Positions 26,283 through 35,504 of a DNA stretch of 64,000 nt are shown piece after piece. Position 1 is the first letter of the stretch; every line of letters starts with the position of its first letter. The position numbers and the translations under genes were made by a program. Under the pieces are notes generated by a model. The model searched no databases, had not been told where the DNA came from, and was given only the letters and a program-made list of their open reading frames with translations. Source of the stretch: Candidatus Stoquefichus massiliensis AP9 (GTDB lineage: Bacteria; Bacillota_I; Bacilli_A; Erysipelotrichales; Coprobacillaceae); the NCBI RefSeq assembly GCF_000455285.1, contig NZ_HG005290.1, positions 147,901-211,900 on the forward strand, written 5' to 3'.

Positions 26283-27851
26283 TTATCTATCTCCAGCAAA
26301 TTCTAATTGAACTGTTCTTTTCTTTAATTTTTGTTTATGACAACCCTTAATTGCTTTTTGACTGACATTAGATTTAATATCAACAAAAGTAAATTTTTTC
26401 TTTAATGCAATATCTCCAATATCACTTTTCTTGATTTTTCCATATCTTACTAAGAAATTGACAACATCAGGGACTTTGATTCTATCCATTGTTCCACAAG
26501 TCATAAAGATACGATCATATGTTCCTGAAGATTGTTTTTTAATATCTTGATAGTCAAAACCAACTCTTTGACGATAACACATAGATAATAATGTAGCCAT
26601 TGTATCTTCTCTTAATTCTTCAGGGATATCTTGAATAACTTCTTTAAATAATTCTTTCTTCCCTTTTAGCATTTCCTCTTGAACATCAAGCAATAACTCT
26701 TTCATCTTTTGTTCAAAGATTGCTTCATTGCTAGGAATTTCAATTTTTTCAATCTGACTATTTGTTCTTTTCCCAATTGACATTAAGAAACTTTTTTCAC
26801 GCCCTGAAACAATCGAATATGCTTCACCTTTTTTATTAGCTCTACCTGTTCTTCCGATTCTATGAATATATAATTCTTCATCCTGAGGCATCTCATAATT
26901 AATAACATGTGATATATTATCAACATCGATTCCTCTTGCAGCAACATCAGTTGCAACTAAATATTGAATTTTTCCTTCTTTAAAACGTTTTAAAGTATTT
27001 GTACGCTGATTTTGTGATAAATCACCATGCATTGCTTCTACATTGTAATGCTTTTGTTGCATAGCAGCTACAATTTCATCAACACTTCGTTTTGTTTTAC
27101 AGAAAACTATTGTGCTATCCATTTGACGTGAATCTAAGATACGACATAAGATTTCAAATTTATTATATCCTCTTGGTACATCAAAATAATATTGTGATAC
27201 TGTTGCTGCAGTTCTTGTTTTTGATTTAATTTGAATATGCATATAATCTTCCTGCATATAGTTACTTGCAATTTTTTTGATTGCTGCTGGCATTGTCGCA
27301 GAAAATAAAACTGTTTGTTTATTTTCTGGAGTTGTTTTTAAGATGTTTTCAATATCTTCAACAAATCCCATATTTAACATTTCATCAGCTTCATCTAATA
27401 CCATATGATTAATCTGATTAATTTTTAATACTTTTCTACGCATTAAATCTTGCACACGTCCAGGTGTCCCAACGACAATATCAGCACCTTTTTTTAAATC
27501 TCTGATTTGTCTTTCAATATCACTACCACCAAAAACACTAACAATAGATAAATCAGTATATTTCCCAATACGTTTCAATTCTTCATGTATTTGTAATGCC
27601 AATTCTCTGGTTGGTGATAAAATTAATGCTTGTACATATTTTTCTTTATGTTCAATTTGTGACAATAGCACACTTCCAAATGCCAATGTCTTTCCAGTTC
27701 CAGTTTGAGCCTGACCTATAATATCTTTTCCTTCTAATAAAACCGGGATTGATTTTTCCTGAATAGGTGATGGGCTTACATATCCCATTGCTTCAATTCC
27801 ATTTAATACATTCTGTGATAACCCTAAATCTTTAAATATTATTTTGTCCAT
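26283..27851 (-). CDS. DEAD-box RNA helicase with DbpA-like RNA-binding domain
   Basis: 522 residues. All helicase motifs are present: GYVSPSPIQEKSIP (Q), AQTGTGKT (I), PTRELALQ (Ia), TPGR (Ib), LDEADEML (II), FSATMP (III), FKEGKIQYLVATDVAARGID (V) and HRIGRTGR (VI). The C-terminus (from about 445) resembles the DbpA RNA-binding fold (RIFMTCGTMDRIKVPDVVNFL...KKKFTFVDI), pointing to rRNA or ribosome assembly work; CshA-type roles in mRNA decay are also possible. ATG 27851 follows AGAGG. A leader of ~110 bases precedes it. Confidence 0.92.
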   Translation of the reverse strand: MDKIIFKDLGLSQNVLNGIEAMGYVSPSPIQEKSIPVLLEGKDIIGQAQTGTGKTLAFGSVLLSQIEHKEKYVQALILSPTRELALQIHEELKRIGKYTDLSIVSVFGGSDIERQIRDLKKGADIVVGTPGRVQDLMRRKVLKINQINHMVLDEADEMLNMGFVEDIENILKTTPENKQTVLFSATMPAAIKKIASNYMQEDYMHIQIKSKTRTAATVSQYYFDVPRGYNKFEILCRILDSRQMDSTIVFCKTKRSVDEIVAAMQQKHYNVEAMHGDLSQNQRTNTLKRFKEGKIQYLVATDVAARGIDVDNISHVINYEMPQDEELYIHRIGRTGRANKKGEAYSIVSGREKSFLMSIGKRTNSQIEKIEIPSNEAIFEQKMKELLLDVQEEMLKGKKELFKEVIQDIPEELREDTMATLLSMCYRQRVGFDYQDIKKQSSGTYDRIFMTCGTMDRIKVPDVVNFLVRYGKIKKSDIGDIALKKKFTFVDIKSNVSQKAIKGCHKQKLKKRTVQLEFAGDR

Positions 27852-27970
27852 ATTTTCCTCTTTCTTTGTCTTTGTTTTATTGTTGACTTTGTAAAACTTC
27901 AAATGTGCGTGACTTCTATACATTCACCTACACTCTTTGAGACTTCAGACAAATTAAGGCGAACGTTCTA

Positions 27971-27998
27971 TATATATAATACACTTTTGTGTTTTCAA
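27971..27998 (-). promoter_or_regulatory. Likely promoter of the helicase gene
   Basis: Minus-strand TTGAAA (27998-27993), 16-base spacer, TATATA (27976-27971). The resulting leader is long for this genome, as is common for cold-induced helicases. Confidence 0.4.
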
Positions 27999-28029
27999 AA
28001 CTGACAATATCGAAGAATCCCCATAAAGA

Positions 28030-28052
28030 AAACCAGGAAGTTCTCCTGGTTT
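28030..28052 (-). terminator. Terminator after folC
   Basis: 9-bp stem AAACCAGGA/TCCTGGTTT with 5-base loop, followed by TTCTTT on the minus strand, 60 bases past the folC stop. Confidence 0.7.
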
Positions 28053-28111
28053 ACATTTCAGTCGTGTTTCTTCTATGTGATAATAGCATACCATTTATAA
28101 AAAAACAAGGT

Positions 28112-29788
28112 TTATTTTTGATGATTCAAAATGTAAGGTCTTACTTGTGCTAAAAAGTACAAAGATCCCGTAATAAAGACAACACCCTGATGCAAAAAGG
28201 CTTCATCAACTGCTTTCTTCCAATCTTTTTCAACTTTGACTGGAAAATCTTCAGCTAACTTTTCTGCACTCTGAGCCCGATGAAAAGCAAATTCACAGAC
28301 TGTGACATCATCAGTTAATTTTAATAATAGTTCTAGCATGGCATGAGTATCTTTATCTCTTAAGGCACTGAATATAATCTTAATATGTGAATATTTACGT
28401 GCCGATTGATAGAATGCTTCCATTCCCTCTTTGTTATGAGCGCCATCAATAATAATGTATGGATGCTGACAAAGCACTTCAAAACGTCCTTGCCACACAG
28501 CTTCTTTAAGACCTTCTAAAAGAATTCCATTGGTAAGTTCAATATATCCGTTTTCTTTAAGATAAAGCAATATTTCTATAGCTAAGGCACTATTCTCACA
28601 TTGATATTTGGCTGATGTATTTAAAACAACATGATACTGACGATAATCAAAAGATACCTGTTGAGCATCATCGATGACATTATTTATAGGTTGAACAATA
28701 TAAAACGGACTGTGATGCAACTCACAAATTTCCTTAAATACATCTAAGCATTCCTTTTTCTTTTCACCAGTTATAAAAGGAACATAATCTTTAATGATTC
28801 CACCTTTAGTTCGAGCAATCTTTTCATATGTATCACCAAGATATTCTGTATGATCTAAACCAATGTTCGTATTTGCAGCAATAATTGGTGAAACAATATT
28901 TGTTGCATCTAATTCACCTCCTAGACCAACTTCAAAAACTGCAAAATCCACCCTATGTTTAATAAAAAACATAATTGCAATAAATACTTCAATTTCAAAC
29001 ATTGATAATTCATATTTTAACCACATTGACATATAACGATTTGCATATTGAATGATTTCATGATCTTGGATATGTTCATTGTTAATACGCATAATCTCTA
29101 ATCTCGTCACTAAGACAGGCGAAGTAAATGTTGCAACTTTATAACCTTCTTTTTGCAAAACAGAACGAATATAATTTGTTGTTGATCCTTTTCCATTTGT
29201 CCCACCGATATGAATGGTTTTTAGTAGTGATTGGGGATGACCCATATCTTGCATAAAATGTTTAAAATTATCTAATGCATAAACGCGATCTTTTTGGCTT
29301 GCTATAAAATCATGAACTTCATCATATGTTTGAAACTGATTTTCATTAAAACTACGGTATACCATGGGAACAAATCGAATACCGTTGACTTCTTGCTGAT
29401 TTTCAGCGATTTCAAAGCCTTGATGCAAATAAAAATCTACAGCATGTACATCCGCATTAACAGTCACTTCTCCATACATCCAATTCTTTGCAAAATTTAA
29501 CAATTCTTCTCCAACACCCTGACGCTGATAATCTTTTTTTATAAACAAACTTTGTATATGGCACAAATCTTTGATTCCTATAACACCTATGAGTTTTTTT
29601 TCAAAAGCCCCAACCATAATGAAACGATGCTGTTGAATCATAGTCAATATATTTTCATCTTCAAAAGTCACCAGGAATTCCCTTATCCCCTGTTGAGTAT
29701 AATATGATGATAAACATTCTATAAATACACTTTTAATTAACTGATTTGCTTCTTTGATTTCATGACCTCTTAAAATTCTTAGTTCCAT
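28112..29788 (-). CDS. folC: GNAT acetyltransferase-folylpolyglutamate synthase fusion
   Basis: 558 residues in one frame. Residues 1-150 are a GNAT fold with the acetyl-CoA loop KDYQRQGVGEELLNFAKNW, preceded by strand HIQSLFI and ending in a YLHQGFEI motif. Residues ~155-558 are FolC: QTYDEVHDFIASQKDRV, the Mur-ligase P-loop HIGGTNGKGSTTNYIRSVL near 195, GLGGELDATNIVSP near 292, LDHTEYLGDT and GAHNKEG near 458. FolC adds glutamates to folates; the GNAT part has no known target here. Usual FolC length is ~430. ATG 29788 follows AAGGAGAAGGT. Confidence 0.92.
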   Translation of the reverse strand: MELRILRGHEIKEANQLIKSVFIECLSSYYTQQGIREFLVTFEDENILTMIQQHRFIMVGAFEKKLIGVIGIKDLCHIQSLFIKKDYQRQGVGEELLNFAKNWMYGEVTVNADVHAVDFYLHQGFEIAENQQEVNGIRFVPMVYRSFNENQFQTYDEVHDFIASQKDRVYALDNFKHFMQDMGHPQSLLKTIHIGGTNGKGSTTNYIRSVLQKEGYKVATFTSPVLVTRLEIMRINNEHIQDHEIIQYANRYMSMWLKYELSMFEIEVFIAIMFFIKHRVDFAVFEVGLGGELDATNIVSPIIAANTNIGLDHTEYLGDTYEKIARTKGGIIKDYVPFITGEKKKECLDVFKEICELHHSPFYIVQPINNVIDDAQQVSFDYRQYHVVLNTSAKYQCENSALAIEILLYLKENGYIELTNGILLEGLKEAVWQGRFEVLCQHPYIIIDGAHNKEGMEAFYQSARKYSHIKIIFSALRDKDTHAMLELLLKLTDDVTVCEFAFHRAQSAEKLAEDFPVKVEKDWKKAVDEAFLHQGVVFITGSLYFLAQVRPYILNHQK

Positions 29789-29803
29789 ACCTTCTCCTTA
29801 AAG

Positions 29804-29827
29804 AAAAAACAGCCTAAGCTGTTTTTT
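29804..29827. terminator. Terminator between darA and folC
   Basis: 10-bp stem AAAAAACAGC/GCTGTTTTTT with CTAA loop; the darA stop lies inside it. folC therefore needs its own start of transcription or readthrough. Confidence 0.8.
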
Positions 29828-30152
29828 AAATTTTTTCAAAACGATCTACATCTACTACAAAGACAGTTGCTCCACCAACCAAAACATCTACCATAATAGG
29901 TGTAAAGAACTCACCCATTTCAGTAGGAGGGACAGTTGGTTCTTTTTCTACACGTTTTCTTGCATGCGCTTTAATAATTTCTAAAGCAGGATCAACTTTA
30001 TCATCATTGGTTCCTATAAAGAAAGTTGTATTTCCTTTCTTTAAAAATCCCCCTGATGTTGCAAGTTTTGTTACAAAGAACCCACCTTCAGTTAAAGCAG
30101 ATTGAACAGTAGAACTGTCATCGTTATTGACAATGGCTATGATAAGTTTCAT
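29826..30152 (-). CDS. darA: Cyclic-di-AMP receptor (DarA/PstA, PII-like)
   Basis: 108 residues of the PII-like DUF970 family, a trimeric cytosolic receptor of c-di-AMP. Family hallmarks: MKLIIAIVNNDDSSTVQSAL at the start, TKLATSGGFLKKGNTTFFIG (c-di-AMP-binding T-loop base) near 28, a charged disordered-looking loop AHARKRVEKEPTVPPTEMG, and VLVGGATVFVVDVDRFEKI at the end. ATG 30152 follows AAGGGGG. In Bacillus yaaQ lies between tmk and yaaR; that context is absent here. Confidence 0.95.
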   Translation of the reverse strand: MKLIIAIVNNDDSSTVQSALTEGGFFVTKLATSGGFLKKGNTTFFIGTNDDKVDPALEIIKAHARKRVEKEPTVPPTEMGEFFTPIMVDVLVGGATVFVVDVDRFEKI

Positions 30153-30210
30153 AAGATTACCCCCTTCTTAAATTCATTTTATCACTTTTTAAAAAAAATT
30201 ACATCTCTTT

Positions 30211-31398
30211 TTAATCATCTTGTATCATTTCCCCATGTTGTCTTGGTAAAAAACGATCCTCATAGACACGAAGTGCATAACTATCCGTCATTCCTGATAA
30301 ATAATCACTCACAATAAGTTCAATTGCTGTTTGTTGATATGTTTCTACCATTTTATGAACATGCAAATCAATTCCATGATTTTCATTTTTATCATCAATC
30401 AAATCTTCATAAAATGCATTATAAAGTTCTTTTACCAAACGTGTTAATTTCTCATTTTCTTTAATCAAAGTTGGATGATGATGAATATGAACAGATATGA
30501 ATTGAAATAAACTTTCTAAAGCTCGATAGACTTCTTCCGAAAATTCCAAATAAGGTTTACGATAACTATGAATAACAATATCACCAATTAAGCGATTAAT
30601 CATAGATTTATTATCTTTCCCTAATACTGTTACAACATCCTGTGGTAAGTCATCTTCACTAATAATACCAACCTTAATGGCATCTTCAATATCCTTCCCC
30701 ACATATGAAATCACATCTGAAATACGCACAACACACCCTTCCAATGTCATTGGCACAATTTTCTTTGAATAATTTTTAATATGCCAGCATTTTTCGTATT
30801 CATCCCAAAACTGAGCAATCGTTTTATGACGATCTGGTTTATAAATTCTCGAAAGGATTTCACCATTATGACATAAAATTCCATCAAGAACTTGCAAAGA
30901 GACATTATAACCAACACCGTTACGCTCTATAAACAATAAATGTCTAACACTATTGGCATTATGATTAAAATAGCCAAAGCCTCTTTCTTCTAAACAATCA
31001 TTAATAGCCTTTTCTCCAACATGACCATATGGCGCATGTCCTAAATCATGCCCCAAAGCAATAGCTTCTATTAAATCAAGATTTAAATTTAAACCTCGTC
31101 CAATTTGTCTAGCAATACGTGAGACCCATTGAACATGAAGTGAACGTTTGGTAATATGCACATTACTAAAAAATGATAATGCCTGTGTTTTATCAACATA
31201 ACGTGAATAACTTTTTGAATATAAGACACGATCAATATCTTTTTCAAACGGCCATCTTATATCAAATTCAGTCGATGGTTTGTGTGTATGTTTCACTTTA
31301 ATACATTGACTATTTTGGGTTGCATAAGGCGAAAGACGTTCATCCATAAGATTTGTAGCAACTAAAGATGAATGAATAATTTTATCTTCTTTTTTCAA
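30211..31398 (-). CDS. dgt: dGTPase-like HD-domain triphosphohydrolase
   Basis: 395 residues. The HD phosphohydrolase core is clear: SYSRYVDKTQALSF near 62, HVQWVSRIARQIGRGL, ALGHDLGHAPYGHVGE near 113 (HD pair), FNHNANSVRHL near 144, and DVISYVGKDIEDA near 228 (second-sphere Asp). This matches deoxyguanosinetriphosphate triphosphohydrolase-like proteins, which trim dNTP pools. The start is TTG 31398, with SD GGAAGTG eight bases upstream; no ATG suits. Divergent from mutY. Confidence 0.88.
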   Translation of the reverse strand: MKKEDKIIHSSLVATNLMDERLSPYATQNSQCIKVKHTHKPSTEFDIRWPFEKDIDRVLYSKSYSRYVDKTQALSFFSNVHITKRSLHVQWVSRIARQIGRGLNLNLDLIEAIALGHDLGHAPYGHVGEKAINDCLEERGFGYFNHNANSVRHLLFIERNGVGYNVSLQVLDGILCHNGEILSRIYKPDRHKTIAQFWDEYEKCWHIKNYSKKIVPMTLEGCVVRISDVISYVGKDIEDAIKVGIISEDDLPQDVVTVLGKDNKSMINRLIGDIVIHSYRKPYLEFSEEVYRALESLFQFISVHIHHHPTLIKENEKLTRLVKELYNAFYEDLIDDKNENHGIDLHVHKMVETYQQTAIELIVSDYLSGMTDSYALRVYEDRFLPRQHGEMIQDD

Positions 31399-31411
31399 AA
31401 TATCACTTCCT

Positions 31412-31441
31412 TTGATTTTTCATCATTATTTATAGTATAAT
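31412..31441 (+). promoter_or_regulatory. Possible mutY promoter
   Basis: TTGATT (31412-31417), 18-base spacer, TATAAT (31436-31441), 16 bases before the mutY ATG; the transcript leader would be very short. Confidence 0.4.
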
Positions 31442-31456
31442 ACCTTTGGTGATTAT

Positions 31457-32470
31457 ATGCAAAACAATTTAATAACATGGTATCAGCAAAACCATCGAGA
31501 TTTTCCATGGCGTCAAAATGAAGATCCATATAGAATATGGATTAGTGAAATTATGTTGCAACAAACAACAACTGAAGCTGTCATTCCCTATTTCGAACGC
31601 TTTATCCAAACCTTTCCAAACATTATACAATTAGCCAACGCTTCATTAGAAGAGGTATACAAATTATGGGAAGGATTAGGTTATTATCGTCGAGCCAAAT
31701 ATATCCATATGACAGCCCAAATCATTGTTAATCAATATAATGGTATCTTTCCCCAGACATATCAAGAGATATTATCTTTAAAAGGAATAGGGCCTTATAC
31801 AGCAGGAGCTATCTGCTCCATAGCCTATCATCAGGCTACTCCAGCAATCGATGGAAATGTGCTGAGAATCATGTCAAGAATTTATTTATTAAAAGAAAAT
31901 ATCGCACTCAATAAAACACAAAAAAAGATAACAGAACTTGTTCAAGATTTATTAATCGGTTATGACAGTTCAGCTTTTAATCAGGGTCTCATGGATTTAG
32001 GAGCAACAATTTGTCGCCCTCTTCATCCACGATGTGAAAAATGTCCAATCAATACTTTTTGTAAAGCATACAAACATAACCAGCAAATGGTTTTACCTAT
32101 CAATATCAAAAATATAAAACATCAAGAAATACATTATATTACAGGTATTATTACATACCAAAATCAATTTCTACTCATTAAAAATCCCACTGGTCTTTTG
32201 GAAAATCTTTATGGTATGATTCAATACGATATTGAAAGCCCTTATCGCTTCATTGAAGAGTTTGAGCAACAATATCAAATACCTATATCTATTGTGTCTC
32301 ATATTGCTGATATTAAACATGTCTTTACTCATCGTACATGGCAGATGCATGTTTATCATTTTGTTCTCAATGAGCCAATCAAAGGATTATTCACTTTAGA
32401 TGAAATTACTGATTTACCAATTTCAACTGCTCATTTAAAAGTATTAAAAGCCTATTTAAAAACTAAATAA
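31457..32470 (+). CDS. mutY: A/G-specific adenine DNA glycosylase
   Basis: Removes A mispaired with 8-oxoguanine. 337 residues. Catalytic start FPWRQNEDPYRIWISEIMLQQTTT with the key Glu, helix-hairpin-helix LKGIGPYTAGAI near 108, and catalytic Asp in ATPAIDGNVLRI near 137. The 4Fe-4S ligand set is CRPLHPRCEKCPINTFC near 185. The C-terminal NUDIX-like domain (from ~215) contains HVFTHRTWQMHVY and recognises 8-oxoG. It is slightly short at the C-terminus compared with E. coli MutY (350). ATG 31457. Confidence 0.97.
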   Translation: MQNNLITWYQQNHRDFPWRQNEDPYRIWISEIMLQQTTTEAVIPYFERFIQTFPNIIQLANASLEEVYKLWEGLGYYRRAKYIHMTAQIIVNQYNGIFPQTYQEILSLKGIGPYTAGAICSIAYHQATPAIDGNVLRIMSRIYLLKENIALNKTQKKITELVQDLLIGYDSSAFNQGLMDLGATICRPLHPRCEKCPINTFCKAYKHNQQMVLPINIKNIKHQEIHYITGIITYQNQFLLIKNPTGLLENLYGMIQYDIESPYRFIEEFEQQYQIPISIVSHIADIKHVFTHRTWQMHVYHFVLNEPIKGLFTLDEITDLPISTAHLKVLKAYLKTK

Positions 32471-32474
32471 AATG

Positions 32475-32516
32475 AATAAGACTTATAATTCGAACAAATA
32501 ATAAGTCTTATTTTTA
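32475..32516 (+). terminator. Terminator after mutY
   Basis: 12-bp stem AATAAGACTTAT/ATAAGTCTTATT (32475-32486 with 32501-32512) followed by TTTAT. Confidence 0.75.
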
Positions 32517-32518
32517 TT

Positions 32519-33406
32519 CTAAAAAATTTGATTTTGGGCATCCATAATATATCTTTCAAAAACTTGATCATCTGGATTATCATAAAATGCTTTTAAAATA
32601 TCAAAATAGGTTTGATCTTCATAATGAATCATATCTGGTTCTTGATCTAACAAAGTCAGAACTTGGTCCAACGTATCACCTCGAGTCAAAAAATTATTTA
32701 ATTTTTCTTGTAGGATAGAATAATAGACCATTTGTTGAACGCTACTTGTGATTTCATCTTTCTTTTGAGTCATCTGTTGGGTAAGTACTTGTTTCTTTGA
32801 AATCATATCATTAATGAGTATTTTTGTTGTCTTCATTTGAAAAACCAATGAAGCATTTCGCATATTTGCTTCTTCTTTTTGTTTCTCCTGTGTCATTCTA
32901 TCAGCTATTAATTTATCAATATTTCTTTTAATTAATGGTATTTGATTATTTCGTATATCAGCACATTTTGACATATAATGGAATCCCGCAAAAGGTATAA
33001 AGCACATTCCAACTGCTTGATTATATTCTTTTTCTTTATTGCTTAATTGCTGTTGAAAGATTTTTATTTGATTGACAATATCACTATATTTGCCATCATA
33101 TGTTTTTATGTCTATTCCTAACTTATTTATTTCAATAGTCATATTTTGCAAAGACTTCTGATTTTTTTCAAGGTCATTATCGACTTGTTTTAATTGATCA
33201 TAAAGTAAATGAAAAGTTTTTATCATTTCAGAATAATTTTGACTTAAATCTTCAATTTTTTTATGCGCATTATCCTGCATTTCCTCTATTTGACTTAAAA
33301 ATTCAACAATTTCTCTTTGTTTTTCCTTTGTCGAATCATCTAATGTGTTCATCACAAGAAAATGATCCTGTAAAAAATCCTTAAGTTGTATACGTAAATT
33401 ATTCAT
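32519..33406 (-). CDS. Long coiled-coil protein with a short central hydrophobic segment, function unknown
   Basis: 295 residues, almost wholly helical. Residues ~20-135 are a long amphipathic coiled coil rich in K, E, Q and N. A break then has the hydrophobic stretch AVGMCFIPFAGFHYMS (about 137-152). A second coiled coil spans ~160-235 and a compact acidic tail follows. No signal peptide. This coiled coil-hydrophobic hairpin-coiled coil order recalls alpha-helical pore-forming proteins (HBL/MakA type), but the similarity is architectural only. SD AAGGAG before ATG 33406. A 15-codon ORF precedes it. Confidence 0.7.
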   Translation of the reverse strand: MNNLRIQLKDFLQDHFLVMNTLDDSTKEKQREIVEFLSQIEEMQDNAHKKIEDLSQNYSEMIKTFHLLYDQLKQVDNDLEKNQKSLQNMTIEINKLGIDIKTYDGKYSDIVNQIKIFQQQLSNKEKEYNQAVGMCFIPFAGFHYMSKCADIRNNQIPLIKRNIDKLIADRMTQEKQKEEANMRNASLVFQMKTTKILINDMISKKQVLTQQMTQKKDEITSSVQQMVYYSILQEKLNNFLTRGDTLDQVLTLLDQEPDMIHYEDQTYFDILKAFYDNPDDQVFERYIMDAQNQIF

Positions 33407-33435
33407 TATTCATTCTCCTTTCAGCTTTCCCATTC

Positions 33436-33483
33436 TCATCTAGTAATATTCAAACCCTTATTTTCTATAATAAATATTTTCAT
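33436..33483 (-). CDS. Possible 15-residue leader peptide
   Basis: ATG 33483 with an excellent SD (AAGGAGG, 7-base spacing) opens MKIFIIENKGLNITR then TGA, 29 bases before the coiled-coil gene. TATAAT at 33510-33505 could be its -10. Either a translated leader or the start of a lost gene. Confidence 0.3.
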   Translation of the reverse strand: MKIFIIENKGLNITR

Positions 33484-33514
33484 CAATATTCCTCCTTAAA
33501 CTCTATTATAAATA

Positions 33515-33562
33515 TAAAAAAAACAACACTTTATTTGTTTGATCTGTTTACAAATAAAGTGT
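33515..33562 (-). terminator. Terminator-like hairpin upstream of the coiled-coil gene, downstream of phoH
   Basis: 13-bp perfect stem (33526-33538 with 33550-33562, ACACTTTATTTGT and its complement), followed on the minus strand by TTGTTTTTTTT. It ends the yqfC-yqfD-phoH unit. Confidence 0.85.
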
Positions 33563-33616
33563 CTTCTTTTACAATGATATGTTATCAATATGTCTTTTTC
33601 TTTCTCCACCACAAAA

Positions 33617-34579
33617 TTATTCTGTATAATGCTCATCACTCTCATAACGTTCAATAATTTTTTGTACAACAGGATGTCTCACAACATCTAATGCTGTTAA
33701 ATAAACAAAACGTATACCTTTGACATCTTTTAAAATCGTTAACGCTCGTTTTAAACCACTGACAACACCTTTAGGAAGATCAATCTGTGTGATATCTCCT
33801 GTAACAATCATCTTTGAATTAAATCCTAAACGCGTTAAAAACATCTTCATTTGAGCATCCGTTGTATTTTGGGCTTCATCCAAAATAACATAAGCATCTT
33901 CTAAAGTACGACCACGCATATAAGCTAAGGGAGCAATTTCAATTGTTCCTTTTTCAATAAGACGTTCTGTTTGTTCTTGACCTAGCATATCATACAATGC
34001 ATCATAAAGTGGTCTTAAATAAGGATCGACTTTTTCTTTAAGATCTCCAGGCAGAAATCCTAGATTCTCACCTGCTTCTACAGCCGGTCTTGTTAAAACA
34101 ATTTTTTTCACTTCATTATTTTTCAAAGCCTGTACTGCAAATATAACTGCCAAATAAGTTTTTCCTGTTCCAGCTGGTCCAATTCCAAAAACGACATCAT
34201 TATGTTTTAATGCATAATAATATTCCTTTTGACCCAATGTTTTTGGATAGATTAATTTCCCACTCATTGTTCGTGCTATTTTTATCTGATACAGTTCATC
34301 AATAACATCTAAATGATGACTCTTTGCAAGTTTCAATGTATACATAACATCTCTTTTACTAATTGTTTTTCCTTGTTTCACAAGTTTTAAGAGTGTCTTG
34401 AAAATATTTTCAATGTTTTGAATGGTTTCTTCCTCATCATTCAAGACAATCTCATCACCACGAACAATAATATCTGTTTCAAAAGTGTCTTCTAATATTT
34501 GAATATTCTCTTCTTGTGGACCAATTAATCTTTTGACTTCATCTATTGTATAAGAATCTAATTTAATGACTTTCTTCAT
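33617..34579 (-). CDS. phoH: PhoH-like ATPase
   Basis: P-loop NTPase linked to RNA metabolism, 320 residues. An N-terminal KH-like region (~1-90, DTFETDIIVRGDEIVLNDEEE) precedes the PhoH core: FGIGPAGTGKTYLAV (Walker A) near 133, LTRPAVEAGENLGFLPGDL near 160, YVILDEAQNTTDAQMKMFLTR (Walker B) near 220 and VTGDITQIDLP. ATG 34579 overlaps the yqfD 3' end by 17 bases. Usually ybeY follows phoH; here a terminator does, so that neighbour is lost or moved. Confidence 0.95.
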   Translation of the reverse strand: MKKVIKLDSYTIDEVKRLIGPQEENIQILEDTFETDIIVRGDEIVLNDEEETIQNIENIFKTLLKLVKQGKTISKRDVMYTLKLAKSHHLDVIDELYQIKIARTMSGKLIYPKTLGQKEYYYALKHNDVVFGIGPAGTGKTYLAVIFAVQALKNNEVKKIVLTRPAVEAGENLGFLPGDLKEKVDPYLRPLYDALYDMLGQEQTERLIEKGTIEIAPLAYMRGRTLEDAYVILDEAQNTTDAQMKMFLTRLGFNSKMIVTGDITQIDLPKGVVSGLKRALTILKDVKGIRFVYLTALDVVRHPVVQKIIERYESDEHYTE

Positions 34580-35504
34580 TCTCTTCTCCTTTAATAGCTA
34601 TATCTTCTAACAAAGTATAATGTACTTTCAATGTTATTTTACTACGAGTCTTTGTCATTTGTAAAACATTTTCTTTATCTATGATTGCATTTGCTGGTAT
34701 CTGGTTACGAATTGCAAGCAGTAACTGGTAGAATAGCTCTGCCTGATCCTGTTTTACATTTTTTATGCTTGCAGTATATTGATTAAAAGTATAAGCATAA
34801 ACATGACCCTTAACAGGTATAATTTTGGTCTTATTTTGCGTTGATACAATAGTATTGCTTACAAGTAAATCACCTTTTTTTACATAATCATTCTTTTTAA
34901 CTTGAATGAGTCCACTTTCTACATCAAAAGAAGCAATCATACCATCTTTTTTTGCATAAAGATTACGAAAATCATCCTTTTCTATTTGATCCTGTTTACG
35001 CTTTGTATATTCTACATGAAAAACACTACCCACCTGATAGACACTTATATATTCTACTTTATCTTTATATAAGGTTTTTAAATCAGCTAATATTGTATTT
35101 AAGCGTTCATAACTTTTTAAGGGATAAAATAAATTAACTTGTTCTTTCTTTAAATCTGTAATCATTTGCTGATTGACAGCTGGCATAGTGCCAATAATTT
35201 CAATATCAAAAATAAAGTATGAACAGGTAATCACTGTACCTAGGAAACACACCACACCAAGCATATTCAAATACTGTTTTGATAAAAACAGGATATATTT
35301 CATAAATCCTATTGTTTTTATATAATAACAAGGCTGATCAAATGTCTTTAAAATATATCTTTGATATGTAGGAATATGAAATGAATACATATCGTCTTTT
35401 TTTCTCAAATGAAGAATTTTTAATTTATTCTGTTTTGCAAATTTTAATAATAGGAAAATAACTTGATAATCAATCTCATAAACATCATACCCTATATTCA
35501 TCAT
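34563..35504 (-). CDS. yqfD: Sporulation protein YqfD
   Basis: About 313 residues. YqfD is a SigE-dependent membrane protein needed for normal sporulation in Bacillus. A cytosolic N-domain (~1-75) leads to one membrane helix (~92-112, LGVVCFLGTVITCSYFIFDI). The FDIEIIGTMPAVNQQMITDL region follows, then a large exported domain with DGMIASFDVESGLIQVKKNDYVKKGDLLVS, a biotinyl/lipoyl-like beta region typical of the family. I start at ATG 35504, within the yqfC 3' end. Sequence is rather divergent from Bacillus, but gene order yqfC-yqfD-phoH supports it. Confidence 0.85.
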   Translation of the reverse strand: MMNIGYDVYEIDYQVIFLLLKFAKQNKLKILHLRKKDDMYSFHIPTYQRYILKTFDQPCYYIKTIGFMKYILFLSKQYLNMLGVVCFLGTVITCSYFIFDIEIIGTMPAVNQQMITDLKKEQVNLFYPLKSYERLNTILADLKTLYKDKVEYISVYQVGSVFHVEYTKRKQDQIEKDDFRNLYAKKDGMIASFDVESGLIQVKKNDYVKKGDLLVSNTIVSTQNKTKIIPVKGHVYAYTFNQYTASIKNVKQDQAELFYQLLLAIRNQIPANAIIDKENVLQMTKTRSKITLKVHYTLLEDIAIKGEENEESH

